Source of the DNA: CAZOLI01 sp964580675
GTDB lineage: Bacteria; Planctomycetota; MHYJ01; CAYXQY01
NCBI GenBank assembly: GCA_964580675.1
Contig: CAZOLI010000019.1
Coordinates: 1 to 57,914, forward strand
DNA: 57,914 nt
Direction: 5' to 3'
The notes under the pieces are model-generated. The model saw nothing but the letters and a program-made list of their open reading frames with translations. It had not been told where the DNA came from and ran no database searches. The position numbers and the translations under genes are program-made. This document shows, piece by piece, positions 43,827-52,686 of the stretch (positions within the stretch are counted from its first letter, which is position 1; the number at the start of each line of letters is the position of its first letter).

Positions 43827-45146
43827 CTACACTTTCCAGACGTCTTCACGGTCCGATCCGACGTCCTTCGTCAGATTTCTGGAATCAAACACAAGGCGGC
43901 CGTGTTCCAGAATCTCCTCCGGATCATAGAAGGAGTGGTCCGTTGTGATAACGACGAAATCATAATTGCTCATGATTTCCGGGTATCCCGAAACGGATTC
44001 TTTTTCGAAGTCATAATGCCGGAGGCCCTCTATTTTCGGTACGTGAGGGTCGTGATAATCCACTTCTCCCCCGCCATCTTCGAGCTGTTTCATAATCTCA
44101 AATGCGGGTGAGCCGCGGGTATCATCGACGTCCCGTTTGTAGGCAACGCCCAGTACGAGCCCGGATGTCTCCGATAGTTCCATGTTCTGTTTCTCCAGGG
44201 CCTCCGTAATCCTGTCAAGAATGTATCCGGGCATGGAGGTGTTGATTTTTCCGGCGAGGTTGATCAACTGTGCTTCCATGTCGTGCTGCTCAGCCTTCCA
44301 GGAAAGGTAAAACGGGTCGATCGGGATGCAGTGACCACCCAATCCCGGGCCGGGATAAAACGGATGGTACCCGAATGGTTTGGTTGAGGCCGCTTCAATC
44401 ACCTTCCATACGTCAATGTCCATTTCCGAAAATATGATTTTGAGTTCGTTGACCAGGGCAATGTTGACGGCCCTGTAAATATTTTCCAGTAATTTTGTCG
44501 CCTCGGCGACCTCGGGATTGTCCACGTCGACAACACCCACGGTGATTCTCTGGTAAAAGGCACGGGCCAGCATGGAGCTCTGTTCGTTGATTCCACCTAC
44601 GACCTTTGGAATTTTTTCCATTGTTAGCTTTTCGTTTCCCGGGTCCTCCCGTTCCGGGGAATAGGCGACGAAAAAATCCTCTCCTGCTTCGAGCCCGGAT
44701 TGATTCAGCACGGGAACGAGTTCATCCCTCGTGGTTCCCGGATAAGTCGTACTTTCCAGTATAACAAGCTGGCCGGGACGCAGTCGCTTCCGGATCTGGT
44801 TCCCCGTTTTTTGGATGTGTTCGAGATTGGGGGTCCGTTCGTCTTTCAAGGGGGTGGGCACACATATGAGAATGATGTCCACTTCCTCCAGCCGATCAAA
44901 ATTATCGGTTGGATGGAACCGATCGTGATCCAGCATTTTCTGGATGTGATCGGAGGAAACGGAATCAACGTAAGAACGGCCGTCTTTTAGTGATTGTATT
45001 TTATCCGGGTCCACGTCAAACCCAACCACACTGAACCCTTTTTTCATCACGCTGCTTGAAAGCGGCAGTCCGACATAGCCCAGTCCAATGACCCCAACCC
45101 GGGCCGTGCTATCTTCAATGTTTTCGCGTAATTTGTCACCGTTCAT
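43827..45146 (-). CDS. Nucleotide-sugar 6-dehydrogenase (UDP-GlcNAc/UDP-Glc type, WbpA-like)
   Basis: A 439-aa NAD-dependent UDP-sugar dehydrogenase. It shows VGVIGLGYVGLPLS (17-30), the SPEREDPGN and IPKVVGG elements typical of the UDP-N-acetyl-hexosamine branch, Lys218 (EATKLLEN) and the catalytic Cys273 in GGHCIPIDP. It would oxidise C6 of a UDP-sugar to the uronic acid for surface polysaccharide. The glycan genes at 50387-54276 could use its product, though they are on the other strand about 5 kb away. UDP-ManNAc or UDP-Glc are alternative substrates. Confidence 0.9.
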   Translation of the reverse strand: MNGDKLRENIEDSTARVGVIGLGYVGLPLSSSVMKKGFSVVGFDVDPDKIQSLKDGRSYVDSVSSDHIQKMLDHDRFHPTDNFDRLEEVDIILICVPTPLKDERTPNLEHIQKTGNQIRKRLRPGQLVILESTTYPGTTRDELVPVLNQSGLEAGEDFFVAYSPEREDPGNEKLTMEKIPKVVGGINEQSSMLARAFYQRITVGVVDVDNPEVAEATKLLENIYRAVNIALVNELKIIFSEMDIDVWKVIEAASTKPFGYHPFYPGPGLGGHCIPIDPFYLSWKAEQHDMEAQLINLAGKINTSMPGYILDRITEALEKQNMELSETSGLVLGVAYKRDVDDTRGSPAFEIMKQLEDGGGEVDYHDPHVPKIEGLRHYDFEKESVSGYPEIMSNYDFVVITTDHSFYDPEEILEHGRLVFDSRNLTKDVGSDREDVWKV

Positions 45147-45584
45147 GAGATCCTCTGTAAAAAATCTACGGGCGTTGAAGGGAAAGGGACTCCCGGAGCG
45201 TTCACAGGTCGGTCGACCATATCTTCATTCGGCAGGTTTTCGGTGTTTCTTTATCGTAACGTTCATCGTAATTTGCGGTTTGCCGTGAGAAGGACGTGGA
45301 TTACGATTTGCCGGTGGTCCGAAGAACGGGGCCGGTTACGGAAAGGAATTTGGAATGAACCCGGTCGTTCCGGTGGTGATCGAAGTATCTGTACCGGTCT
45401 GTATGGTGTTTTCTTCGAAGGCGGCGAGTTGTTGCTGCCGAACCGGTGCGATTATGTGATCCCGGATCCGTCTTGTGCCGTCCGCCGCCGTATACCCCAA
45501 AACATGAAGGCTGAATGGGAGAAGGACGACGCATCCGGGTGCGGTTTGATGTTCGGTCCGGTTTCGAAGATTACTGATGGTTCC
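45147..45584. other. Non-coding interval
   Basis: These 438 bp separate two minus-strand genes. An open frame spans 45243-45626 on the plus strand but overlaps the end of the STN gene and has low-complexity, non-protein-like content. No tRNA, clear promoter or strong hairpin was seen. Confidence 0.5.
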
Positions 45585-46349
45585 TTACTTTGTGTGTTTT
45601 TTAATGCGGCGGAGTCTTTTGAATAACGTTTCGATGTCTTTGTGTACCTCCGGACGCTGTTTGACGACAAGCAAACCACTGTGCATGTGTATGGATACGT
45701 CTTTTCCGGGAGCCCAATCCCCATCTTTTCCCGTGTGATTTTTGATGACGTCCAGAAGTTGCGGCCCCCGTTTCATGATGCCTTCGGAACCCTGATTGTA
45801 ATCATCCAGCGGATTCGACACGTCGCTTCCGCCAAAATCAGGCCGTTCCATATCTTTCATGGGTCGTTCCAGTGTAGCGGAAAAAGAGGCCGGGTAGTCT
45901 TTTGACTTGTGCAGCAGGTGGCGAATGTCGTAAATACGAATAACCGGGTCCCTTGCTTCTTTGCCCGTCGTGATCTGAACGACACCGTTTTGATAGACCA
46001 CTTTCAGGTTCAACCGATTCATGAGCAATTTCAGGGCATTTTTGAGGGGAAGGTCCTGGATATGAATGGTCACGCGCAATTCGTCCGGATCCTTCTGTTC
46101 TTTTACCTTGTCGCTCAGGATGAAGTTGAAGTTCACCTGTCTGTTAATTCTATCCACGACTTCGGAAAGCGGTTTGTTGTTGAATTTCCAGGTAACGTTC
46201 TGACTCTTCAGAATTGTTTTTATGGCGTCGTATTCTGTTACGGTTTTTCCCCGGCGGTTGTTTTCGTTCTGCGCTGTGAGCGGCGAAGACGATGCAATGA
46301 GAACAAAACTTATCAGTGCCAGATAATGATATGTAATGTATTTTTTCAT
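45585..46349 (-). CDS. Secreted STN-domain (secretin/TonB N-terminal-like) protein, paralog 1
   Basis: A 254-aa secreted protein with a signal peptide (MKKYITYHYLALISFVLIASSS, cleavage near TAQ). An STN-like segment follows (WKFNNKPLSEVVDRINRQVN ... IQDLPLKNALKLLMNRLNLKV), then IRIYDIRHLL and a conserved end (KDVSIHMHSGLLVVKQRPEVHKDI) seen in planctomycete secretin-like proteins. ATG 46349 is chosen; the frame is open to 46415. It is a clear paralog of the next gene upstream. No pore-forming secretin domain is present, so its role is open. Confidence 0.8.
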   Translation of the reverse strand: MKKYITYHYLALISFVLIASSSPLTAQNENNRRGKTVTEYDAIKTILKSQNVTWKFNNKPLSEVVDRINRQVNFNFILSDKVKEQKDPDELRVTIHIQDLPLKNALKLLMNRLNLKVVYQNGVVQITTGKEARDPVIRIYDIRHLLHKSKDYPASFSATLERPMKDMERPDFGGSDVSNPLDDYNQGSEGIMKRGPQLLDVIKNHTGKDGDWAPGKDVSIHMHSGLLVVKQRPEVHKDIETLFKRLRRIKKHTK

Positions 46350-46693
46350 GGGCCCCTGAACAGGAACAGTGACAAAATGTTTTTTGACGCCTCTCTCACA
46401 TGAATAATACCGCAAATATTGTTCCGTTAAAACCCAAATGTTGCATATTAACGACGGGTATCCGTGATTTTTTACCGAAAAAATGGGTTTTTCCCGGGTT
46501 GTTTATAGCCATCGTGCAAAGGAAAAAAATCCCCGTCACAACCCAAAACTGATAAATTTGTTTACAGAGGCCCACCAGATTGTTAAACACCTTTACAAAT
46601 ATGGGTTCGGATAAAGAAAAAAGGGAGAAAAGGCAGTTTGCCTTTTCTCCCCGAAGTTTTTGTTCCGTTTTTCGGTAAGGCCGCCGTCGGTGT
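46350..46693. other. Intergenic region between the two STN paralogs
   Basis: The 344 bp hold a strong terminator on the minus strand (46615-46651) and otherwise AT-rich sequence. A gene is not supported. Confidence 0.6.
46615..46651 (-). terminator. Rho-independent terminator of STN paralog 2
   Basis: On the minus strand a 13-bp perfect stem (46651-46639 with 46635-46623, arms GGGAGAAAAGGCA and TGCCTTTTCTCCC) with a 3-nt loop is followed by six T (46622-46617), then CTTT. It begins about 43 nt after the stop at 46694. A textbook terminator. Confidence 0.88.
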
Positions 46694-47467
46694 TTAGCGA
46701 AACTGACGGAGACGGTCCAGGAATTGCAGAATTTGGTTGTGAATGTCTTCACTCTGCCGCACGACAAGGATGCCTTTTTCGTTCAGGCGGAGGGTGACGT
46801 CGCTGGAACCTTCCCAATCTTCCTGGGAACCAGTATTGTTTTTGATCAGTTCCTTCAGACGTCGTTTGTCGCGGAGGATGTTTTCACCGCCTCCGCCCTG
46901 TTCGGTGAAGCTTCCGCCGAGGAAGCCTCCACCGCCTCCACCGCCGCCTCCGCCGCCCCCCTGGTCGTCAGGGTCTTTCAGTTCCAGTTTGGGGCCGGGG
47001 AAGTCGTTCAGTTTGAACATCAGGTCCCGGATGTCGTAGAAGCGGAGAACCGGCTGTTTGGCAATTGCCTTGGGCACAACTGTTACGGCACCATCCTGGT
47101 AGACGGCACCAAGTCCCTTCATTTTCAGAATAAGCTTCAGGGCCGAATTAACGGTAATATCATCTAATTTAATGGTTATTTTCCGTTGATCGGGACTCAT
47201 ATTCTGTTTTACCTTTTCCGACGTGATCAGGTTGAAGGGAACCTGTTTGTTGATGAATTTGATGACATCTTCAATACGCCGGTCGGATACGTCAACGGAA
47301 ATCTTCTGATTTTTAAGCGCGGATTGAATCTCTTCGTGTTTGGTGAGTGTTTGTTCTCCACTATCGTTCTGGGAGATGGCGGGTTGCACGGCAAAGGCGG
47401 ACACGATAACAGGCAACAGGGCACCGAGAAGGAATTTACCGGTCGAAGTCATTCCTTTCTCTTTCAT
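46694..47467 (-). CDS. Secreted STN-domain protein with poly-Gly linker, paralog 2
   Basis: A 257-aa secreted protein: signal peptide to about ISQ (33), STN-like domain at about 45-130 (SVDVSDRRIEDVIKFINKQV ... VNSALKLILKMKG), LRFYDIRDLM at 141-150, a linker with 12 consecutive Gly (170-181) and a C-terminal module (RLKELIKNNTGSQEDWEG, LNEKGILVVRQSEDIHNQI). ATG 47467 is chosen because CAGGAG stands at good distance; the open frame to 47752 is not supported. It forms its own unit ending at the terminator at 46615-46651. Confidence 0.82.
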   Translation of the reverse strand: MKEKGMTSTGKFLLGALLPVIVSAFAVQPAISQNDSGEQTLTKHEEIQSALKNQKISVDVSDRRIEDVIKFINKQVPFNLITSEKVKQNMSPDQRKITIKLDDITVNSALKLILKMKGLGAVYQDGAVTVVPKAIAKQPVLRFYDIRDLMFKLNDFPGPKLELKDPDDQGGGGGGGGGGGGFLGGSFTEQGGGGENILRDKRRLKELIKNNTGSQEDWEGSSDVTLRLNEKGILVVRQSEDIHNQILQFLDRLRQFR

Positions 47468-47708
47468 GATCAAACTCCTGGATTCAGGAAAAGAATTATG
47501 ATTCACCGAACCACACAATAATATAGCAATTACCGGGTGTCTATTCAAGGGGAGTGTCCGTTTTTTCCGTTCTGTCCGTCCGGGCGCTGATCTTGCGGGT
47601 TTTATCAAGTTCTGACGGGGGCTATCCTGTTTGTTTTCGTTGCCCCGGTTTTCGTATTGTAAACGTTGGATTTCGTTCTTACGTTTGGAAATTATTTCGG
47701 AAACAGAG

Positions 47709-48896
47709 ATGGTACCGGAAAACGGCAAACGGACGGAGCTGGTTCCGCACATGCAGGAATTCGGCGTTTCTGTTTTTACGGAAATGACGAAACTTGCCCG
47801 AAAACATGACGCGATTAATCTGTCCCAGGGATATCCGGATTTTGACGGTCCGGAATTTGTTCGTAAGGGCGCCGAACAAGCGTTGAACGAGGGCCGAAAT
47901 CAGTATGCGCCCAGTATCGGCGTGTCGACACTCCGGGAAGCGATCGCCGATCACTGTCGGAAGCAGTATGACCTCCGTTTTGATCCCGAAGAGGAGATTA
48001 CGGTATTTTCCGGAGCCACGGAAGGCATATTTTCCAGCATTCAGGCCCTGGTGGAGCCCGGGGATGAGGTGATTCTGTTTGAACCGTACTACGATTCGTA
48101 TCCCCCTTCGGTGGCCATGGCGGGTGGAGAACGGGTCTGCGTGCCGGTTTCGTTTCCGGAATTTGAACTCCCGCTGGACGAATTGAAATCCGCCGTCTCC
48201 GAACGCACCCGGGCGATCATTCTGAACACACCGATGAATCCGACGGGCAAGGTATTTACAAGGGATGAACTTCAATCCCTGGCGGAGGTCTGCAGGGAAC
48301 AAGATATTCTGGTCATCACCGATGAGGTGTACGAAATGATGACGTTCGGGGAGAGTGAACACGTGCCGATGTCCTCCATTCCGGGAATGAAAGATCGAAC
48401 GGTGATGGTTTCCTCGGCCGCGAAGACCTTCAGCGTCACCGGCTGGAAAATCGGCTGGGCCTGCGCGCCGCCTCATCTGAGTAAGGCCATTCGCAACACC
48501 CATCAATTCGTCACGTTTTCCAGTGCCACCCCCCTTCAGTTTGGCGTGGCCAATGCTCTTCAAACCGCTTCTGATTATTACGAGGATCTTCGTGAGGATT
48601 ATCGTGAACGGCGGGATCTTCTCTGCAACATCCTCGAGGAAACCGGGTTTGAGGTCGTGGTTCCCGACGGCACGTATTTCGTTCTCGCCGATTTCTCCCC
48701 GTTTGGATTTGACGACGATGAGGAGTTCTGCCGGTATATCACGAAAGAATTACGCGTGGCGGCGATTCCCCCCACACATTTTTACGACCACAAAGAAGAG
48801 GGGAAGACCCTTGCGAGATTTGCGTTCTGCAAGGATCTGGAAACGCTTCAGGAGGCGGGCCGCCGACTCGAGCCCCTGAAGTCGAAGCGTTCGTAA
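47709..48896 (+). CDS. Methionine / glutamine-type aminotransferase (class I PLP, YbdL/KAT-like)
   Basis: A 395-aa fold-type I aminotransferase with NLSQGYPDFDGP near the start, as in YbdL and kynurenine/glutamine transaminase K, an Asn-Pro-Thr-Gly motif (NTPMNPTGKVF) and the PLP Lys in SSAAKTFSVTGWKIGW. Such enzymes transaminate methionine or its keto acid using glutamine. The start ATG 47709 is preferred over TTG 47631, whose leader has no family match. The next gene encodes an omega-amidase, which removes the alpha-ketoglutaramate made by glutamine transamination. Confidence 0.9.
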   Translation: MVPENGKRTELVPHMQEFGVSVFTEMTKLARKHDAINLSQGYPDFDGPEFVRKGAEQALNEGRNQYAPSIGVSTLREAIADHCRKQYDLRFDPEEEITVFSGATEGIFSSIQALVEPGDEVILFEPYYDSYPPSVAMAGGERVCVPVSFPEFELPLDELKSAVSERTRAIILNTPMNPTGKVFTRDELQSLAEVCREQDILVITDEVYEMMTFGESEHVPMSSIPGMKDRTVMVSSAAKTFSVTGWKIGWACAPPHLSKAIRNTHQFVTFSSATPLQFGVANALQTASDYYEDLREDYRERRDLLCNILEETGFEVVVPDGTYFVLADFSPFGFDDDEEFCRYITKELRVAAIPPTHFYDHKEEGKTLARFAFCKDLETLQEAGRRLEPLKSKRS

Positions 48897-48926
48897 ATCT
48901 GGTTATTTTGAAGGAAACCTGAGGCC

Positions 48927-49733
48927 ATGCACATATCGCTACTTCAGTGGGACACGGCCTGGGAGCAACCGGAGAAAAATTTTGACCGCGTCCGGGAGCT
49001 TTTGGAAGATCGTCTGGCGGTATCGGATCCGGACCTGGTCTGTCTTCCGGAAATGTTTGCCACCGGGTTTTCCATGAACGTGGAGGAGATTGCCGAGGAG
49101 CCTGATGGACCGACCCACGAATTTCTCAGTGACCTGGCCCGTGAACACGGGATGTTCCTTCAGGGTTCGGCCGTCCATCGTTCGGGCGACCTCGGCGAAA
49201 ATATGGCCTTAATTTATGATCCGGACGGAACGCTGGTCTGTCAGTACAGCAAAATTCACCCGTTTTCCTACCTGGACGAAAACGAACATTACCGATCCGG
49301 TTCCGAGGTACGAACCGTAAACATCAACGGGTTCACGGTTTGTCCCGTGATCTGTTTTGACCTCCGGTTTCCCGAAATTTTTCGAAGGGGCGTGGTGCGC
49401 GGAGCGGACCTCTTTCTGGTGCCCGCCAACTGGCCGTCGTCACGCCTTGATCACTGGCAAACGCTTCTCCGGGCCCGGGCCATTGAGAACCAGGCCTTCG
49501 TCGTGGCCCCGAACCGTACCGGAGAGGGAAACGGACTCCGCTTTCCGGGGAACTCCATGGTGGTGGATCCCTGGGGTCAGGTCCGATCCTCCATGGGCGA
49601 GGAGGAGGGCGGAATCACTGTGGAGATCACTCTGGATGAGGTGGTGGAGACCCGCCAGGAGTATCCATTTCTCCGGGACATGAAACCGGAGCTGATCGGG
49701 GATCCGGACGGGAAACCCGGGAAGAACAATTGA
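48927..49733 (+). CDS. Omega-amidase, carbon-nitrogen hydrolase family (YafV/Nit2-like)
   Basis: A 268-aa nitrilase-superfamily hydrolase with the catalytic triad Glu42 (CLPEMFATGF), Lys109 (YSKIHPF) and Cys143 (VICFDLRFPE). The CLPEMFATGF and HPFSYLDENEHY segments are characteristic of the YafV omega-amidase branch. It hydrolyses alpha-ketoglutaramate (and alpha-ketosuccinamate) to the keto acid and ammonia. It starts 30 nt after the aminotransferase gene; the two together complete glutamine-dependent transamination, as in methionine salvage. Confidence 0.92.
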   Translation: MHISLLQWDTAWEQPEKNFDRVRELLEDRLAVSDPDLVCLPEMFATGFSMNVEEIAEEPDGPTHEFLSDLAREHGMFLQGSAVHRSGDLGENMALIYDPDGTLVCQYSKIHPFSYLDENEHYRSGSEVRTVNINGFTVCPVICFDLRFPEIFRRGVVRGADLFLVPANWPSSRLDHWQTLLRARAIENQAFVVAPNRTGEGNGLRFPGNSMVVDPWGQVRSSMGEEEGGITVEITLDEVVETRQEYPFLRDMKPELIGDPDGKPGKNN

Positions 49734-49926
49734 TGTCGGCCCCGGATGTGAATATTTTTTTGGTTTCCGACCGAACGGATTCTCGTATTTGACCGATAAT
49801 ATTTCTGAACCGAGGTGAACCGTAACAGACGTTTATAGGAGATTGTTCCGGAAGAGAACGTTCGTATGAGATGCGATGACAGCGGCCGGGAAATCGTAAT
49901 AACTGAATTGTCGAGAGGTTTTTCTA

Positions 49927-50394
49927 ATGAGCGACGAGAGTGACGCCGTTGATCCATTCGAGGAGTTTCGAAAGAAACGGGAGGGGAATCGGGAGGACGA
50001 TGCCGCGGACGAAGAGGACGGGGAGAAAACATCGGCGGACGACGGAGACGAAGAGGCCCGGGGAGACGAAGAACCCGAAGAAGGGGATCAGGTTGTGGAT
50101 ATGCTGAAAGAACAGAGCGGTGAAGAAGAGGATCTTCCCGAGGGGTTCTGGAGCCATCGATTTGAGATGGAGGATGAAGGGCCGGGGGAGATCGAATCGG
50201 ACCGTCCCGAGGGTTTCGAATCCCACCGGCTGACGCCGGAGGAACAGGAGGAGATCCAGGAAGAAGCGAAGGAGGTGGATAAACCTCCCGAGGGGTTCAA
50301 ATCTCATCGCTGGAACACGGGGGAAGCGTCGGACGAGGAACAGAATTCGGATGAATCATCGACTTCTGACGAAGAAGAGGAAGACAATGAATAA
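49927..50394 (+). CDS. Highly acidic protein with three PEGFxSHR repeats
   Basis: A 155-aa soluble protein, no signal peptide, dominated by Glu and Asp. Three near-identical octamers, PEGFWSHR (71-78), PEGFESHR (94-101) and PEGFKSHR (121-128), are spaced 23 and 27 residues apart; outside them the sequence is low complexity and probably disordered. An RNA- or glycan-independent adaptor role is only speculation. Its stop overlaps the start of the FlaA1-like dehydratase by 8 nt (ATGAATAA), so expression is coupled to it. I do not recognise the family. The repeat regularity and coupling argue that it is real. Confidence 0.8.
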   Translation: MSDESDAVDPFEEFRKKREGNREDDAADEEDGEKTSADDGDEEARGDEEPEEGDQVVDMLKEQSGEEEDLPEGFWSHRFEMEDEGPGEIESDRPEGFESHRLTPEEQEEIQEEAKEVDKPPEGFKSHRWNTGEASDEEQNSDESSTSDEEEEDNE

Positions 50395-51550
50395 TAACCG
50401 GGAGCCGGATGACGTGCTGAACAACCTCCGGTCGTTCCTGAAGGGAAAACGTTACCTGGTCATCGGGGGCACCGGTTCGATCGGACGGCTCATTGTGGAT
50501 GAGTTGCTTCGCGCGGATCCCGGTGTCGTTCGGGTGCTGAGCCGGGATGAAACCAAGCAACTGCAGATGAAGGAACAGCTGGCCAGTGGCCATCCGGCGT
50601 TTCAATCCGAAAAGATCGAGTTAAAGAAAAACATACGGTTTCTTATTGGGGACGTCCGGGAACGGGAACGGCTCGAACGGGCAATGCGGGACATCGACGT
50701 GGTCATTCAGGCCGCGGCCATGAAGCACGTTGATGCATCGGAATACAACCCGTTTGAAGCCGTACGGACCAATGTGATCGGGACCGAAAACGTCATCAAC
50801 GCCGCCCTCCAGGTTGGGGTGGACCATTTGATCGGCATCAGCACAGACAAGGCCATCAATCCACCGTACGTGATGGGGGCGACAAAACTGTTGTCCGAGA
50901 AATTACTCACCGCCGCAAACCGCTGGACGGAGACAACGGCGGTTGGGTGTGTTCGGTTTGGCAATGTGCTCGGAACCCGGGGATCGGTGGTTCCGGTTGT
51001 TCTCCGACAGATCAAACGAGGAGGCCCCGTCAAAATGACGGACCCGGATATGCGGCGATTTTACGTCACGAGGCATCAGGCGGCCATGCTGGTTCTTGAA
51101 AGTCTTCGTCGAATTTCCGGGGGCGAAATTTATTTTCTGGACATGCCGGTGGTACGAACGGGAGATCTTATTCGGGTGCTGGTGGATGAGTTTGCTCCGG
51201 TATTTGGGAAGGATCCGGAGGCAATCAATATTGAAACCGTTGGGCACCGACCCGGGGAAAAGAAATTTGAACGGATCATTACCGAGGAGGAGCGCCGTCG
51301 TGCCGGTGTGGTGGCCCCCCTTCCGATGTCGCCGGCCGGTGATGGCGACACCGAGTTGGACGTGCTGTCCGAGCCGGCACTCGGAAAAGTGGTGCCGCTT
51401 CACCAGTGGGAGGAGGTCCAATCCGATGCCTCCTCCGATCCCGGGGAAATTTCGGAAACGGTGGTCGATTCCGAACAGGCGGAACCTCTGAGTAAAGAAG
51501 AGGTACGAGCACTTGTTCAACAGGCCGTTACCGATCCCGAGGATGTCTGA
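50387..51550 (+). CDS. FlaA1/CapD-like nucleotide-sugar dehydratase/epimerase
   Basis: A 387-aa extended SDR enzyme with GGTGSIG (27-33), AAAMKHVDASEYNPFEAVRTN, ISTDKAINPPYVMGATKLLSEK and CVRFGNVLGTRGSVVPV, the set typical of UDP-GlcNAc 4,6-dehydratases/5-epimerases (FlaA1, CapD). A Met-containing YVMGATK motif replaces the classic SDR Tyr-x-x-x-Lys, as in this family. The start ATG 50387 overlaps the preceding stop by 8 nt. The last 75 or so residues are acidic and not part of the fold. Cytoplasmic; likely provides a 4-keto sugar for surface glycan. Confidence 0.92.
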   Translation: MNNNREPDDVLNNLRSFLKGKRYLVIGGTGSIGRLIVDELLRADPGVVRVLSRDETKQLQMKEQLASGHPAFQSEKIELKKNIRFLIGDVRERERLERAMRDIDVVIQAAAMKHVDASEYNPFEAVRTNVIGTENVINAALQVGVDHLIGISTDKAINPPYVMGATKLLSEKLLTAANRWTETTAVGCVRFGNVLGTRGSVVPVVLRQIKRGGPVKMTDPDMRRFYVTRHQAAMLVLESLRRISGGEIYFLDMPVVRTGDLIRVLVDEFAPVFGKDPEAINIETVGHRPGEKKFERIITEEERRRAGVVAPLPMSPAGDGDTELDVLSEPALGKVVPLHQWEEVQSDASSDPGEISETVVDSEQAEPLSKEEVRALVQQAVTDPEDV

Positions 51551-52676
51551 GGAGATATCACTTTCCGCACCGGATCTAACCGATCGTGAACGCCGGGCGG
51601 TGTCCGAGGTACTGAACGGTCACCGGCTTTCCCTGGGACCAAAATTAACGGCGTTTGAAGATCAGTTTGCCGGGTTTGCGGAAACCGAGCACGCCGTTGC
51701 GGTCAGCAGTGGCACGGCCGCCCTTCACGTGCTCCTCCTGGCACTGCTTCAGAGAGAGCCTGGGGGCGATGGAGAAACGGCGGAGGTTATTACCACTCCT
51801 TTTTCGTTCGTTTCCTCCACCACAACGATTTTACACGCAGGGGCCCGGCCCGTGTTTGTGGATGTCCATCCGGAAACGCTGAACCTGGACCCCTCCGGGC
51901 TGCAGGAGGCGGTGACGGAGCAGACCGCCGGTATTTTGCCCGTACACATATTCGGGACCCCTGCTGACATGGATCCGATCAACGACGTGGCGGAGGAACA
52001 CAACCTGTTTGTCGTCGAGGATGCCTGCGAGGCGATTGGTGCCACGTACAAAGGCTCCAGAGTGGGAACGCTGTCGGACGCCGGCACGTTCGCGTTTTAC
52101 CCGAACAAACAGATGACGACCGGCGAGGGGGGGATGGTGGTAACGGACCGGGAAGACCTTGCTCAAGCATGCCGTTCTCTTCGGAATCAGGGACGAAATC
52201 CCGAATCGGACTGGCTCCGTCATGACCGGGCCGGTTTTAACTACCGGATGAACGAAATGCAGGCCGCGCTCGGTGTGACGCAGCTGGAGCGAATTGACGA
52301 GTTGCTAGCCCGGAGGAAATCCGTTGCCGAAATGTACAGCCAAAAACTACGACATCTGGAGCAGGTGTCCCTGCTTCCTGAATCGGAGGACCGGACCCGA
52401 TCCTGGTTTGTGTTTGTCGTTCTTCTGGATCCGGACCTCCCCCGGGAACAGATCCGGGACCACATGGCGGAAAGCGGCATTGAAACGGGCGTGTATTTTC
52501 CCTGTATTCACAAACAACCGTTTTATCAATCCCGCTTCGGCCATGAAGAGCACCGGTTTCCGGTGGCCGAGGATGCGGCCCGGCGAACACTGGCGTTGCC
52601 GTTTCACAATCATCTGGACGAAGAACAGGTGAACAAAGTCGTGGAAACGCTGAAGGCCGGGATTCAGCAGGTGTAA
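51543..52676 (+). CDS. DegT/DnrJ/EryC1/StrS family sugar aminotransferase
   Basis: A 377-aa PLP enzyme with VVEDACEAIGATYKG (Asp160) and the PLP-binding Lys189 in FYPNKQMTTGEGGM. It should aminate a 4-keto nucleotide sugar, such as the product of the dehydratase just upstream. The start ATG 51543 overlaps the dehydratase stop by 8 nt (ATGTCTGA), the same overlap style as the previous pair. The length is normal for the family. Exact sugar unknown. Confidence 0.93.
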   Translation: MSEEISLSAPDLTDRERRAVSEVLNGHRLSLGPKLTAFEDQFAGFAETEHAVAVSSGTAALHVLLLALLQREPGGDGETAEVITTPFSFVSSTTTILHAGARPVFVDVHPETLNLDPSGLQEAVTEQTAGILPVHIFGTPADMDPINDVAEEHNLFVVEDACEAIGATYKGSRVGTLSDAGTFAFYPNKQMTTGEGGMVVTDREDLAQACRSLRNQGRNPESDWLRHDRAGFNYRMNEMQAALGVTQLERIDELLARRKSVAEMYSQKLRHLEQVSLLPESEDRTRSWFVFVVLLDPDLPREQIRDHMAESGIETGVYFPCIHKQPFYQSRFGHEEHRFPVAEDAARRTLALPFHNHLDEEQVNKVVETLKAGIQQV

Positions 52677-52686
52677 TCCTCCTCCC

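Noticed and set aside
47465..47477. GAGTTTGATCATG on the minus strand resembles the 5' end of 16S rRNA (27F site)
   Set aside because: It is the ribosome-binding site, spacer and ATG of STN paralog 2; the sequence after it is coding and shows no rRNA helix.
47679..48563. 294-aa open frame on the minus strand
   Set aside because: Antisense of the aminotransferase gene, which has full PLP motifs; no family pattern in this frame.
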